64,000 nt of DNA, taken from contig QCGA01000001.1 of assembly GCA_003280095.1 (NCBI GenBank), positions 124,001 to 188,000 of the forward strand, written 5' to 3'. Source of the stretch: Prochlorococcus sp. AG-363-O16. Lineage in GTDB: Bacteria; Cyanobacteriota; Cyanobacteriia; PCC-6307; Cyanobiaceae. Under the pieces are notes generated by a model. The model did not search any database, had not been told where the DNA came from, and was given only the letters and a program-made list of their open reading frames with translations. Of this stretch, positions 45,414-55,272 are shown piece after piece (the first letter of the stretch is position 1; each line of letters starts with the position of its first letter). The position numbers and the translations under genes are program-made.

Positions 45414-47149
45414 GAACTAGGTTGTTTTTTAGAGTTGACGACCTGACAGGCAGGCTTCATTGGGATTGGCTCCACAAGAGTCTGATTAGCTTCACTAGAT
45501 TTCTTTGTTGAGGATGGATTAGACAATTTAGATTTACATGATTTTATGCTATCCAATCCCGTTCTTCTTCGAAGTTGCGAAAGACTAATATTATATGAAG
45601 CTATTGCATCTGCATAACGCACTTCTGCACGAGTTAGATCACGTTGATTATTAACAACCTCACGTTGAGTTGTAATCCCAGCTTGATATCTTAACCGCGC
45701 TAATCTTAGAGATTCTCTTGCAGCCAGAACTTCCCTAGAAGTCGACAAAATCTCCTGATTGGCAGTTTGTAAATTAAAAAAGCTTGTTTCTACTTGCATC
45801 CGAATCTTATCTCTTTCTTCCGCAAATTTTGCCTCACTTTCTTTTGCCTTATGTTTACTATAATTATAATTAGCTTTAGCCCGGCCTCCATCAAAAATTC
45901 TCCAAGAAGCATTCAAGCCAATCGTATTGGTATTACTCCATCCATATTCATCCATATCAATAGGATTCGCTGCTGAAACACCTAGCTGACCTTGATAACG
46001 AGTATGCGTAAAAGAATTAACAATACTGAGAATAGGTTGAACTGTTGCTAATGCTTGATTCGCTTTGCTATTATTAATAGAAATGTCTAGGATTAATTGA
46101 TCTAATTCTTCTCTAAATGCATACGCTGAAATAATACTATCTTGCAAAGATGGTTGCCAAAGACCAAGAACTTGAGCAGGAGAGGCGGCTGTAGGAGTTA
46201 TATTTGGAGGCAAATTCAATTGCTGGGCCAAGGTCCTTCTGGCTATTTTCTGTTCCCCAATTTTCCTAGTAAAAAGTTGTTTATCTCTTGCAAGTTGAGT
46301 CTCAGCCTCTAAAACTTCTAATTTTGTTGCAACACCTGCCTTGAATCGCGATTCCGCATCTTTAAGACTCATAAGTGATGCTTTTACAGATTCCTGTCCT
46401 ATTCGAACACCTTCATCAGCTTTCTGTAATACGAAGTATTGAGAAATTGCTTGCAATTTTGCATCTCTCAATACAACCATATAAGAAAACTTTGTCTGTT
46501 CATAAGTATCCCTTGCAGCAGCAATTTCTGGTACTCTTCGTGGATCAATTAAATTCCATTCAACTTGTACAGTTACCGCTGACCTCCACTGCCTACTATT
46601 AGAGTAACCTTTCTTTGCAGATGTATAATAAGGATCGGTAAATAGTTCTGCACTTAGGTATTCAGGCAGTCCATTAGCTGTTAAATTTACCTGCGGGTAC
46701 CATGTTGTAAGAGAAGCAAGTAACAAAGACTTGGATTGAGAAACCTTACTTGCAGCAGCTTTCAAAATTGGGTTATTAATCTCAACCAATCTCTCTATAT
46801 CTTCCAATTTAATTGGACGTAATTCTTCTATATTGACATCAGATGATTTTGTTGGCAATGAAAGATTAGGGGCGACATTTAGTGATTCAGTTTGCTTACG
46901 TAAAAGGTTGTTAAAAAACGGAACAATTATTTTTTTTACCCGGGGCCTCTGCCCTTTCATTTCAAACGCACTAGGAAGAGAAGAATGATCTACTAATTCA
47001 GATTGATAACTGGTTTTGGCTTGTTCGGCAAGAAAGACCCTCTTATCTGATCCTTGGCCTGCATAACTAGGCCTCTGATGCCAAAAGCTAACTGCCCAAG
47101 GTGCTAGAACACTGAGCAATAAAATAATCGCTGCATTATTCCTACGCAC
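45410..47149 (-). CDS. TolC-family outer-membrane efflux protein
   Basis: 579 residues, GTG start. N-terminal signal peptide (RRNNAAIILLLSVLAPWAVSF...SYA). Two repeats of the outer membrane efflux (OEP) domain with long helices, e.g. LKDAESRFKAGVATKLEVLEAETQLA and SLRLARLRYQAGITTQREVVNNQRDLT; the family motif RYQAGI is visible. Forms the trimeric channel-tunnel for export. Linked by 4-bp overlap to the downstream phosphatase; the radical SAM gene is 19 bp upstream. Confidence 0.93.
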   Translation of the reverse strand: MRRNNAAIILLLSVLAPWAVSFWHQRPSYAGQGSDKRVFLAEQAKTSYQSELVDHSSLPSAFEMKGQRPRVKKIIVPFFNNLLRKQTESLNVAPNLSLPTKSSDVNIEELRPIKLEDIERLVEINNPILKAAASKVSQSKSLLLASLTTWYPQVNLTANGLPEYLSAELFTDPYYTSAKKGYSNSRQWRSAVTVQVEWNLIDPRRVPEIAAARDTYEQTKFSYMVVLRDAKLQAISQYFVLQKADEGVRIGQESVKASLMSLKDAESRFKAGVATKLEVLEAETQLARDKQLFTRKIGEQKIARRTLAQQLNLPPNITPTAASPAQVLGLWQPSLQDSIISAYAFREELDQLILDISINNSKANQALATVQPILSIVNSFTHTRYQGQLGVSAANPIDMDEYGWSNTNTIGLNASWRIFDGGRAKANYNYSKHKAKESEAKFAEERDKIRMQVETSFFNLQTANQEILSTSREVLAARESLRLARLRYQAGITTQREVVNNQRDLTRAEVRYADAIASYNISLSQLRRRTGLDSIKSCKSKLSNPSSTKKSSEANQTLVEPIPMKPACQVVNSKKQPSS

Positions 47150-47168
47150 AGCTTTATAAAAACTGATA

Positions 47169-48575
47169 TTAGCTTAAGGAATATTCTTCGCAATTACCAA
47201 TAGCTGAAGCCACGATGTCAGCAGCTCCATGCACAATCTTTATAGGTACATCTAAAAGTTCAGCTAGCTCGTCAAGTGTCATGTCATCTAAGAAAACCTC
47301 TTTACCCTGACGCAACATGATCGAAGGGAGCAAAAGTTCATCCCCCAAATCAAGTCCATGCAATCCATTTAATAGATCCTGTCCGGTAAGTAGACCAGTG
47401 ACAACCTGATCCTGCCCCCAATAAGGACTAGGTAAACCATATAAATTTAGGGTTAAACCATCTATAGCATTAAGTCTTTGAGAAACAGGACCTAACACCT
47501 GCTCAACCAATCTCCCGACAACCCAACTGCATGTTCTTTCCTGTCTAACTTTACTAGGCAAATCAATGGTTGCATTATCCAAATCTTCAAGAAAATATCG
47601 AATACTTCCAACTCCATTAGCCTCCTGAGGAAAATCCTCATAAGCCATTCGAGAAGGCAAGGACTCACCAGCAATTAAATACCATTCATCAGCCAGCCAA
47701 ACAAAACGGGTACCAAGACTAGAATTAAATTGATGCTGAAGAGTCTCAACTTGGGAAATAATTGTTTTTGCACAAATTTTATCTACTGGTCTCAAACCAT
47801 CATCACCAGGACGAAAGCGAGTAAGGCCAACTGGAACAACTGCTGTTGAAATAACAGCAGGCCATTCTCCACTCGCATATTTAGCCAAGTCTTGCAATGT
47901 TCTTGTCAAAGCTTCGCCATCATTTAAGCCAGGGCAAATAACTACTTGGGCATGGATCTGTAGATCTCTCTTGTCGAACCAAGACAGCTGATCATTAAGT
48001 AAAGCTGCCCTTGGATTATTAAGTAGCTTTATCCTCAAAGAGGGTTCTGTTGCATGTACCGAGACAAATAGTGGCGATAGTCGCTGATTTTCTATACGCA
48101 GCCAATCATTCTCCAGAAGATTAGTTAAAGTTAAATAGGATCCGTATAAGAAGCTTAAGCGATAGTCATCATCTTTTAGATACAAACTCTCTCGGTGTCC
48201 AGGAGGTTGTTGATCAATAAAACAAAAAGGGCAGCGATTATTGCACTGTCGAAGTCCATCGAATAATGCCTCAGTGAAAGTCAATCCAAGACCCTCATCT
48301 GCTTCCTTCTCTAGATGAACTGTGTGAAGTTCCCCATGAATATCTAAAACTTCAAGATCTAACTCTTCCTCCACAATTAAGTATCGATAGTCAATCAAAT
48401 CCCTTGGTCTCACTCCATTTATGCTTAATAAACGATCTCCTTTCTCAAACCCCAGCTCTTTTCCTATAGACCCGTTCTCCACTGAAGAAACCACCGCAGG
48501 AGAAGGGTCCCTCGACGTATCAAAAGGGTTCTCATTAGAAGCCGGAACAAGGCCTAAAGAAGGTTCATTCCACAC
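47169..48575 (-). CDS. TIGR03279-type radical SAM protein (PDZ + DUF512)
   Basis: 468 residues. An N-terminal PDZ-like domain (PAVVSSVENGSIGKELGFEKGDRLLSINGV) is followed by a radical SAM core with CNNRCPFCFID (three Cys binding a [4Fe-4S] cluster) and a C-terminal DUF512 domain. This architecture is universal in cyanobacteria and present in plant and clostridial relatives; the substrate is unknown. A GTG at 48575 is the open start, though the first about 25 residues are not in the PDZ domain. 19 bp upstream of the TolC gene. Confidence 0.92.
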   Translation of the reverse strand: MWNEPSLGLVPASNENPFDTSRDPSPAVVSSVENGSIGKELGFEKGDRLLSINGVRPRDLIDYRYLIVEEELDLEVLDIHGELHTVHLEKEADEGLGLTFTEALFDGLRQCNNRCPFCFIDQQPPGHRESLYLKDDDYRLSFLYGSYLTLTNLLENDWLRIENQRLSPLFVSVHATEPSLRIKLLNNPRAALLNDQLSWFDKRDLQIHAQVVICPGLNDGEALTRTLQDLAKYASGEWPAVISTAVVPVGLTRFRPGDDGLRPVDKICAKTIISQVETLQHQFNSSLGTRFVWLADEWYLIAGESLPSRMAYEDFPQEANGVGSIRYFLEDLDNATIDLPSKVRQERTCSWVVGRLVEQVLGPVSQRLNAIDGLTLNLYGLPSPYWGQDQVVTGLLTGQDLLNGLHGLDLGDELLLPSIMLRQGKEVFLDDMTLDELAELLDVPIKIVHGAADIVASAIGNCEEYSLS

Positions 48576-48594
48576 CGCAATAGGGCATTTGAAA

Positions 48595-49455
48595 TTAGTT
48601 TGATAATAAATGGGGCATCAAGACAAGCAAAATTAATCCAAAACACAAGCGATACATCACAAAAACCCGAGCACTTTTATGCTGCAAATATTTAAGGAGC
48701 CAATCAATTGCAAACCATGAAAAGACTCCAGATGAAATCACACCAACGATTAAAGGAAAGCCTTCCCAGAAAGATGTCTTCTGAAATACATCTTGAACAT
48801 TGACTAATCCTGCCAAAGCAATAGCAGGGATACCTAATAGAAAGGAAAATCTTGCAGCGTCTTTCCTCTCCCAACCATCAAATAAAGAGGCAGTCAAAGT
48901 TATTCCGGATCTTGAAACTCCAGGAATAATTGCAAAAACCTGGCTCAAACCAATCAATAATCCATCACGTCCCCGGACCATCTTTAGATTCTTGAACCGA
49001 GAACCAGAACGCTCAGCCAGAGCAAGCAATAAAGCCATTACTATCGACACACATGCTATCGCTGGTATTGATCGCAAAAAAGAAGTTGCATAACCAGGCC
49101 AAAAAGATTTAATCAGAAAACCAGCAAGACAAATAGGCAGACTTCCCAAAATAAGTGCTAAACCTAAACGTGACTCAGGGGAACTCCAGTTCCCCTGAGT
49201 CACGGCCAAAGAAAGCCCACGGATAATTGCTTTTAAATCACTCCAAAAATAAGCAAGAACAGCAAAAAGACTGCCAAGTTGCATAACGGCTTTAGCCGAG
49301 ACCCCAGGGTCTCCCCAGCCCAGGAGAATAGGCACGACCTTAAGGTGTGCTGTACTACTAATTGGTAAAAATTCTGTCAACCCCTGCACAAAACCTAGGA
49401 AAAAGTACCTCCAGCAAAGCTCTAAAAAACCTATTGATTCTGAGAAATTCATCAT
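48595..49455 (-). CDS. uppP: Undecaprenyl-diphosphatase
   Basis: 286 residues, about eight transmembrane spans. Recycles undecaprenyl pyrophosphate for peptidoglycan synthesis. Both catalytic motifs are intact: QGLTEFLPISSTAHL near residue 25 and PGVSRSGITLTAS near residue 175. ATG at 49455 with a second ATG at 49452. The loop after the second membrane pair (VTQGNWSSPESRL) is encoded by a perfect 17+17-bp palindrome, see 49169-49204. Confidence 0.96.
   Translation of the reverse strand: MMNFSESIGFLELCWRYFFLGFVQGLTEFLPISSTAHLKVVPILLGWGDPGVSAKAVMQLGSLFAVLAYFWSDLKAIIRGLSLAVTQGNWSSPESRLGLALILGSLPICLAGFLIKSFWPGYATSFLRSIPAIACVSIVMALLLALAERSGSRFKNLKMVRGRDGLLIGLSQVFAIIPGVSRSGITLTASLFDGWERKDAARFSFLLGIPAIALAGLVNVQDVFQKTSFWEGFPLIVGVISSGVFSWFAIDWLLKYLQHKSARVFVMYRLCFGLILLVLMPHLLSN
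49169..49204. repeat. Perfect palindrome inside uppP
   Basis: Arm CGTGACTCAGGGGAACT (49169-49185), spacer CC, and its exact reverse complement (49188-49204). A 17-bp perfect stem with a 2-base loop in a protein-coding gene is far beyond chance (of order 4e-6 expected in 64 kb at this arm length). It encodes the cytoplasmic loop VTQGNWSSPESR of UppP. By eye the loop length equals that of E. coli UppP, so no obvious insertion; a template switch is a possible origin. Origin inferred. Confidence 0.9.
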
Positions 49456-49673
49456 TACAAAGGCTAATCAACCAAAAACCACAATGATCCACAATGACTG
49501 GTTAAACCTGCTTCAGGCGGTCTTCTAATGTTTCTTGTCTTGGATTCTCATTGAATGGGCTTCTTTTCTTTGTCCATTAAGCAACCCTTTCAACCCTCAA
49601 AATTGCATTTATTATCCCTCTGACCAATCCACTCCCTACTACAAACATAGAGGAAGCAAGCATCAAAGGGCCT

Positions 49674-50348
49674 TTGAGCACTCAGAGTTTGCAATTCTGG
49701 TCTAGTGCCATGGTGGTGCTGCCAGTATTTCTTCAAGCACCTTGGGTGCGTCTACACCCCTTCTCTGCTTGTCTTTTCACAGCTGTAATCCTTTCCTCTG
49801 GAATCCTTTTGGTTTTGTTTGGGAATGAAAAATGGGCTCAAGCAGGGTCCCTACTAGTTGGTGTAAGTGGAAGTTGGCTAGGCGGTTGTCTTTTCTGGGG
49901 CTGGCAAAGAGAGCATCCCTTATTGCATTTACCGATAGAAGCCTTTGCTCTACCTATTGCTCTAGGAGGACTAACGACAAAATGGAGACTAGGGTCAGGC
50001 TTCTACCTAGCATGCCTTCTGGGAACAGCAGCTACTGACTTAATGGTAGTTCTAACAGGAGTAATGCAGAAATGGCCTGAAGTGATTCAGGCTCCTCCAG
50101 GACAATCAACTCAGATTCTCAATGAAACTGCACAACAACTCATGCAGCCCCAATCAATTGCATACCTTGCAATTGCTGCAGTATTAATTAGTTTCCTTGC
50201 CAATGAAATGCATAAGAAAGCAAACCCAGAATTGCCAAGTAGCAGCACATGGATAGTTGCCAGTGCTGCACTCTCAACAACATTATGGATAGACGGACTG
50301 TTCCTATTAACTGCCTTGATCCAACCGAAACTCAGTGGCCTGATTTGA
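49674..50348 (+). CDS. DUF3120 membrane protein
   Basis: 224 residues, TTG start. About six hydrophobic spans; the family blocks VFLQAPWVRLHPFSACLFTA, HLPIEAFALPIALGG and LACLLGTAATDLMVVLTGV are visible. Restricted to cyanobacteria; no known function. Same strand as nadB, 97 bp upstream of it. Confidence 0.8.
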   Translation: MSTQSLQFWSSAMVVLPVFLQAPWVRLHPFSACLFTAVILSSGILLVLFGNEKWAQAGSLLVGVSGSWLGGCLFWGWQREHPLLHLPIEAFALPIALGGLTTKWRLGSGFYLACLLGTAATDLMVVLTGVMQKWPEVIQAPPGQSTQILNETAQQLMQPQSIAYLAIAAVLISFLANEMHKKANPELPSSSTWIVASAALSTTLWIDGLFLLTALIQPKLSGLI

Positions 50349-50396
50349 ATAAACCACAACATAGGGAGTCATGATTAATTTTCTCAACGACCAATC

Positions 50397-50433
50397 AAAC
50401 CTTGCAAAACCTATGAGACCCACCACAAGGTTT
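50397..50433. repeat. Inverted repeat upstream of nadB
   Basis: 8-bp arms AAACCTTG (50397-50404) and CAAGGTTT (50426-50433) with a 21-base spacer, just before nadB. It could be a hairpin ending the DUF3120 transcript or an operator. A 23-codon frame (ATG at 50371, MINFLNDQSNL...) runs through it and ends a few bases before nadB. Confidence 0.4.
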
Positions 50434-50445
50434 TACCTTTAGTTC

Positions 50446-52116
50446 ATGCGATCTGAAACCTCAACAGATTTAATTCATTCCAAAACTTGGGATGTAGTAG
50501 TGATAGGAGCAGGAGCTGCAGGGCTAATGACTTGTCTAGAGCTACCTTCCGATTTAAATGTTCTTCTTTTAAATCGAAATACCAGCCGAAGATCATCTAG
50601 TAGATGGGCACAAGGTGGAATTGCAGCAGTCACAAGACCCGAAGATAGTTTAGATAGTCATGCAGAAGACACATTAAAAGCAGGGGCAGGACTTTGCGAT
50701 GGCGATGCAGTACGACTTTTAGTTGAGGAAGCACCCAAATGCGTTAAAAGGCTTCAAAAACTTGGAATGGAATTTGATAAGCAAGGTAGCGGACTGTCGA
50801 CGACCCTAGAAGCTGCACACAGTCATCGAAGAGTTCTCCATGTTCAAGACCGAACCGGTCGAGCACTTGTAGAAGTACTCCAAGAACGAGTGGAGCAAAG
50901 GCCTAAACTTTTACACAAACGAGGAATTCGCGTTACTCAACTTTGGGTTGAAGATAATCGCTGCTATGGAGTACAAGTTCTCGATGGTCCTTTCCTTTAT
51001 TGGATTGCAGCTAAGGCTGTCGTGCTCGCTACTGGAGGAGGTGGTCATTTATATGAAAATACAACAAATCCTGCCCAAGCATGTGGCGAGGGAGTCGCAC
51101 TAGCATGGAAAGCAGGAGCAGCTATTGAAGATCTCGAATTCGTCCAATTTCATCCCACAGCATTAAAGCTTGATGGAGCGCCTTGCTTTCTTCTATCGGA
51201 AGCTTTACGAGGAGAAGGAGCATTACTAATTGACTCAAATGGAGAAAGTCCAGTTTCGCAATTAAAAGGTTTTGAGTTGGCATCACGTGATCAAGTAAGT
51301 CGAGCCCTTGTAGAAACAATGGCTCGGCAAAAAGTACATCATCTTGGCCTGGACATAAGGCCCATCTCGCCAGAACTAGCCAAAACACATTTCCCGACAA
51401 TCCTTCAAAGGTGTAGGGAATTTGGGATCAACCCTTTGCAAGATGTCATCCCTATCGCTCCAGCAGCTCATTATTGGATGGGTGGAGTGGCAACCAACCT
51501 CCAAGCTGCGACAACCCTGCCAGGACTATATGCCGTAGGAGAAGTTGCCTGCACTGGACTCCATGGGGCAAATAGACTCGCAAGTAATTCACTAATGGAA
51601 TGCCTCGTTTTCGCACGGCGCCTTGCCTCAATAGAACTCTGTCCAATCAATCTTCAAAAGAAAACTAAAGTGCGCTCACCAATTGAACCTTTTCCCTTAA
51701 ATATTAGTTTGAATAAAACGCAGGAAGAATTAACTAACTCTATAAATCACCTTAGAAATCTTTGCTGGGAAGAGGCAGGGGTAGCAAGATCTTCCAAGGG
51801 AATGTCTAATGCTCTAAATGCAATTCGCAAATCAACAAATGACATCAAACAGCAACAACTTCTACAAGTTGTTCGACATCAGGCAAGACACACTTGCAAC
51901 CTACTAGATGACACATCCAGACAAAATTTAAATTTAATCTTAGATCTAAACCATCGGCAAATTACTAGCTCCTTATTACTTGAAGCATGTTTATTCAGGC
52001 GTGAAAGCAGGGGTGGCCATTTTCGTTTAGAGTCACCCAATCCTTTACCATATTGGCAATGTCATTCACACAATCAAATCAATAATGGATTATCCACTCG
52101 ACAGTTGAGGCCATAA
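50446..52116 (+). CDS. nadB: L-aspartate oxidase
   Basis: 556 residues. FAD enzyme that oxidises aspartate to iminoaspartate, the first step of de novo NAD synthesis. Seen: N-terminal FAD motif DVVVIGAGAAGLMTCLELP, the SSRWAQGGIAAV substrate loop, an HSHRRVLHVQDRTGRAL active-site segment, VLATGGGGHLYENTTNP, and HPTALK/HYWMGGVATN with catalytic residues. The C-terminal helical domain follows. ATG start. Standalone apart from the 5' small frame. Confidence 0.95.
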   Translation: MRSETSTDLIHSKTWDVVVIGAGAAGLMTCLELPSDLNVLLLNRNTSRRSSSRWAQGGIAAVTRPEDSLDSHAEDTLKAGAGLCDGDAVRLLVEEAPKCVKRLQKLGMEFDKQGSGLSTTLEAAHSHRRVLHVQDRTGRALVEVLQERVEQRPKLLHKRGIRVTQLWVEDNRCYGVQVLDGPFLYWIAAKAVVLATGGGGHLYENTTNPAQACGEGVALAWKAGAAIEDLEFVQFHPTALKLDGAPCFLLSEALRGEGALLIDSNGESPVSQLKGFELASRDQVSRALVETMARQKVHHLGLDIRPISPELAKTHFPTILQRCREFGINPLQDVIPIAPAAHYWMGGVATNLQAATTLPGLYAVGEVACTGLHGANRLASNSLMECLVFARRLASIELCPINLQKKTKVRSPIEPFPLNISLNKTQEELTNSINHLRNLCWEEAGVARSSKGMSNALNAIRKSTNDIKQQQLLQVVRHQARHTCNLLDDTSRQNLNLILDLNHRQITSSLLLEACLFRRESRGGHFRLESPNPLPYWQCHSHNQINNGLSTRQLRP

Positions 52117-52142
52117 ATAAGTCGGGAGAGTAACATTTATGT

Positions 52143-53087
52143 TTAAAACTTTCTTGGACCTTTGTAGTTACTTAACTTAGCCAATTCCTGTAATGAATGA
52201 ACGCCAGAATCTATTTCCCCATTGATTTCCCAAGCAGGGAAACCAGTGATACCTTTCTCATTACATAGAGCATGCTGGCTATTAATCCCATCCAAAGCAC
52301 ACTCCACCACAACCAACTCCTCCACGGCTTCCTTGCCAAACAACTCTTTTTGATCATGACAATGAGGACACCAATAAGCGCTGTACATCACTGCCCCCAC
52401 TTCAGTTAAATGTTTCGCCAAAGAGACCTGAGAGGGACCACTGAAACTCCTAACAATGGGAGGACTACCAACATTGCCATTAGAGGCTGCATAAGAACTG
52501 TTCGGGTCCAAAGCAGAGATCCAGATTAATCCTCCTAACAAAACTGCGAGAGTCATAAGAATTCCCCTAAACAACAACTTTCCATAATCGTCCCACCCTC
52601 CTCCAATTAATGACAAAATCAATATTGCAATCGAAAGACAAGCAGACAACAAACAAAAAAAACAAAATGCTTCGATTTTTACAATCATCAACCACATTAA
52701 GAGAATGCTAAAAACAGACATTCCACAAGATGTCAAAAACAATCCCCACCAAGTACGTCTCGCAAGATCAAACTTATTCCCCACTAGTCCTGAGAATAAT
52801 GGGAATATAGCCATTATGAAGATGCCTATATAAGCAATCGCTCCAATAAAAGACAATGGAATTACAAAGCCATTCGCTTGAAAGACTGTTCCCCACGCAC
52901 TATTGAGAACCTTGTCACAGCCATCCCCTCCTCCTGGACAAGTCAAAGAACCCAACCAACCCCAACGTTTGAGTGTGATCGAAGACGTATCGATTACACC
53001 CACAGTTGCCAACACCGCAATGCCAATCCTGGTCCACTTCAAACCCTGATCGTTTCGACGTTGACTGACAAGGCGAGAAGTTCCCAT
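52143..53087 (-). CDS. VKOR-thioredoxin fusion (disulfide-forming enzyme)
   Basis: About 314 residues. Vitamin K epoxide reductase homologue with a fused thioredoxin-like domain. Four or five transmembrane helices with the loop cysteines [16 protein letters not shown] and active-site FCFFCLLSA, then a lumenal/periplasmic thioredoxin fold with CPHC ([16 protein letters not shown]) and a further [16 protein letters not shown]. Oxidises cysteines in exported proteins with quinone as acceptor, replacing DsbA/DsbB in cyanobacteria. I take the ATG at 53087 ([11 protein letters not shown]); the frame opens to 53228 but overlaps rimO. Confidence 0.92.
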   Translation of the reverse strand: MGTSRLVSQRRNDQGLKWTRIGIAVLATVGVIDTSSITLKRWGWLGSLTCPGGGDGCDKVLNSAWGTVFQANGFVIPLSFIGAIAYIGIFIMAIFPLFSGLVGNKFDLARRTWWGLFLTSCGMSVFSILLMWLMIVKIEAFCFFCLLSACLSIAILILSLIGGGWDDYGKLLFRGILMTLAVLLGGLIWISALDPNSSYAASNGNVGSPPIVRSFSGPSQVSLAKHLTEVGAVMYSAYWCPHCHDQKELFGKEAVEELVVVECALDGINSQHALCNEKGITGFPAWEINGEIDSGVHSLQELAKLSNYKGPRKF

Positions 53088-53199
53088 TGCGAAAAACTCT
53101 TTCTCCAATGATTTCCAGTCTAGTTTTCCATGCCTTCTATCTAATGTATGCAATATCAACTCAAACCTTTCTTGCTCCCCACCTGAAAATGGTCCTCTA

Positions 53200-54615
53200 A
53201 TGTCAACAGCCAACCATCCAACAACCAAACAGAGAAAAAGCCTTCATTCAAATTCTGAAAAGCCCGCCATAGCCTTTGCGCATATTGGGTGCGAAAAGAA
53301 CCGTGTTGATACAGAACACATGCTCGGCTTACTCACAAAATCTGGCTACCGTGTCACTAGTAACGAAACGGATGCCAATGTTGTCGTAATTAACACCTGT
53401 AGCTTCATTCAAGAGGCACGTAATGAATCCATAAAAACACTTGTTGACCTTGCAGAAAAAGGAAAGGAATTGATAATTGCTGGATGCCTAGCTCAACACT
53501 TCAAAGAAGAATTATTAGATGCATTGCCTGAAGCAAAAGCAGTTGTTGGTACAGGTGACTATCAACACATAGTAGAAGTGTTAAAGAGAGTAGAGAATGG
53601 AGAGAGAGTAAATCTAATCAGTGAGAACCCCAGCTTTGTTGGCAACGAAGATTTACCACGTTTACGAACCACCGATGCAGCAGTTGCCTACCTCAAGATA
53701 GCGGAAGGTTGTGACTATCGATGTTCATTTTGTATCATCCCAAATCTACGAGGGAATCAACGAAGTAGACCGATCGAATCAATAGTTGCAGAGGCCCATC
53801 AACTTGCTAATCAAGGCGTCAAAGAATTAATACTGATTAGCCAAATCACAACCAATTACGGAATAGACCTATATGGTCGGCCATATCTAGCAGAACTACT
53901 TAAAGCACTTGGGAAAGTAGCTGTTCCTTGGATAAGGATTCATTACGCCTATCCAACAGGCCTGACCCCACAGGTCCTCTCCGCTTATAGAAATACCCCC
54001 AATGTCCTGCCTTATCTAGACATTCCACTGCAACACAGCCACCCAGAAGTATTAAAAGGAATGAATCGACCATGGCAAGAAAACATCAATTCTGAACTCC
54101 TCACTAGGATCCGAAACCAACTCCCAGATGCTGTTCTTAGAACAACCCTCATCGTGGGTTTCCCTGGAGAGACTGAAGAACATTTCAACCATCTTGCCTC
54201 CTTTGTGAAAGAACAATGCTTTGACCATGTAGGTATATTCAAATTCTCCCCAGAGCAAGGAACTCCTGCCGCAGAACTCCCCAACCAGGTTCCTCTTGAG
54301 ATAGCACAAGCCCGTAAAGATAAGCTCATGTCACTTCAACAACCAATTTCTGCAGAAAGAAACAGCAAGTGGATAGGGCGAACAGTAAATGTACTAATTG
54401 AGAAAAATCATCCAGAGACAGGAGAGATGATTGGAAGATGCGAGCGTTTCGCACCAGAAGTAGATGGGCAGGTCCTTCTACAACCGAACCCCAATGGCAG
54501 GAAATCTACCTCCGGGAATATGGTCTCTGCCCATATCACAGGCGCTGATATATATGACCTCACAGGAGAAATAGTGGAATCCAAAGGGAATATAAACTCA
54601 ACAGAAATTCTCTAG
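53200..54615 (+). CDS. rimO: Ribosomal protein S12 methylthiotransferase
   Basis: 471 residues. Radical SAM enzyme adding a methylthio group to Asp of S12. N-terminal UPF0004 domain ([19 protein letters not shown], then [20 protein letters not shown]), radical SAM core with [13 protein letters not shown], and a C-terminal TRAM domain ([27 protein letters not shown]). Divergent from the VKOR fusion; ATG at 53200. Confidence 0.97.
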   Translation: MSTANHPTTKQRKSLHSNSEKPAIAFAHIGCEKNRVDTEHMLGLLTKSGYRVTSNETDANVVVINTCSFIQEARNESIKTLVDLAEKGKELIIAGCLAQHFKEELLDALPEAKAVVGTGDYQHIVEVLKRVENGERVNLISENPSFVGNEDLPRLRTTDAAVAYLKIAEGCDYRCSFCIIPNLRGNQRSRPIESIVAEAHQLANQGVKELILISQITTNYGIDLYGRPYLAELLKALGKVAVPWIRIHYAYPTGLTPQVLSAYRNTPNVLPYLDIPLQHSHPEVLKGMNRPWQENINSELLTRIRNQLPDAVLRTTLIVGFPGETEEHFNHLASFVKEQCFDHVGIFKFSPEQGTPAAELPNQVPLEIAQARKDKLMSLQQPISAERNSKWIGRTVNVLIEKNHPETGEMIGRCERFAPEVDGQVLLQPNPNGRKSTSGNMVSAHITGADIYDLTGEIVESKGNINSTEIL

Positions 54616-54663
54616 AGTCTCATTGCAGCCACAGTCAAAAAAATAACTATAAGTCTTCTGCAA

Positions 54664-54679
54664 AGCAGAAAAATCTGCT
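54664..54679 (-). terminator. Hairpin after petL-like gene
   Basis: AGCAGA-AAAA-TCTGCT on the plus strand, i.e. a 6-bp stem that on the minus strand is followed by TTTGCAG. It sits 17 bp downstream of the petL-like stop. Modest terminator candidate. Confidence 0.4.
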
Positions 54680-54695
54680 CTAGGTAAGAGGAGGG

Positions 54696-54788
54696 TTATA
54701 TCAGCTTGGCAGCCTTAAGCAACTTACTCAGGACAAAGGCTGTCGCCAAACCTGCAACAACAAAAGCAAGATAAAAAACAATTCCCAT
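54696..54788 (-). CDS. petL: Cytochrome b6f small subunit, PetL-like (30 aa)
   Basis: 30 residues on the minus strand, below usual cut-offs: ATG-encoded MGIVFYLAFVVAGLATAFVL, then SKLLKAAKLI. One transmembrane helix flanked by a short N-terminus and a basic end in KLI, the PetL pattern. PetL stabilises cytochrome b6f in thylakoids. PetG and PetN sequences look different (no conserved WNQYR or WGRNG end). The short length makes the family call less than certain. Confidence 0.6.
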   Translation of the reverse strand: MGIVFYLAFVVAGLATAFVLSKLLKAAKLI

Positions 54789-54858
54789 CAGAAGACCTAT
54801 TCCTAATACAACATTATTAGATCAGATCTTCAAAAATGGATGTTTTCAGAAGATCTTT

Positions 54859-55233
54859 TCAATCCTGTATATAAATCTCTCCATTAACAAGGCATGCCTC
54901 TGCACGCTGTAACTCCCGCCCCAGATACATTGCATGGTCTAGTCGACTTAAAGGATGAGGTCCTGGCCCTTCAGTAATCTGTATACCCACCTGTTTTGCA
55001 CTCTTACCTCTATAGATACCAACGGGTAACCTTTCCCTACCTCCATGACACCCAAGCAACTCTCCAGTATCTGGATCAACTGCTCGGCCATTGGCATCAA
55101 GGTCATTGGTGTAATGCTCAACGACCAATTCTCCTGCAGAAGCCTCCAGTCTTATCAAGAAATATCCACTTGGATCAAGAGCAATGAAACGTCTTGAAAG
55201 TTGATCATCGATAGAACTAATTGACTCAGCCAT
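54859..55233 (-). CDS. DUF4346 protein
   Basis: 124 residues. Soluble cyanobacterial family: FIALDPSGYFLIRLEASAGELVVEHYTND, GRAVDPDTGELLGCHGG, and SRLDHAMYLGRELQRAEACLVNG with a final YIQD. In other species this domain is fused to or lies near a thymidylate-synthase-like or H4MPT-type protein, so a folate/pterin link is possible but not shown here. 39 bp downstream of the FemAB-like gene, same strand. Confidence 0.8.
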   Translation of the reverse strand: MAESISSIDDQLSRRFIALDPSGYFLIRLEASAGELVVEHYTNDLDANGRAVDPDTGELLGCHGGRERLPVGIYRGKSAKQVGIQITEGPGPHPLSRLDHAMYLGRELQRAEACLVNGEIYIQD

Positions 55234-55272
55234 TTCCTAGCGGCAAACAATGCTCTTATGAATTAATTAACT

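Noticed and set aside
49502..49573. Minus frame ending NENPRQETLEDRLKQV upstream of uppP
   Set aside because: Looks peptide-like but a stop codon immediately precedes it and there is no usable start; could be a fragment of an old gene.
53088..53228. N-terminal extension of the VKOR fusion
   Set aside because: It would overlap the rimO start and is not part of the VKOR family.
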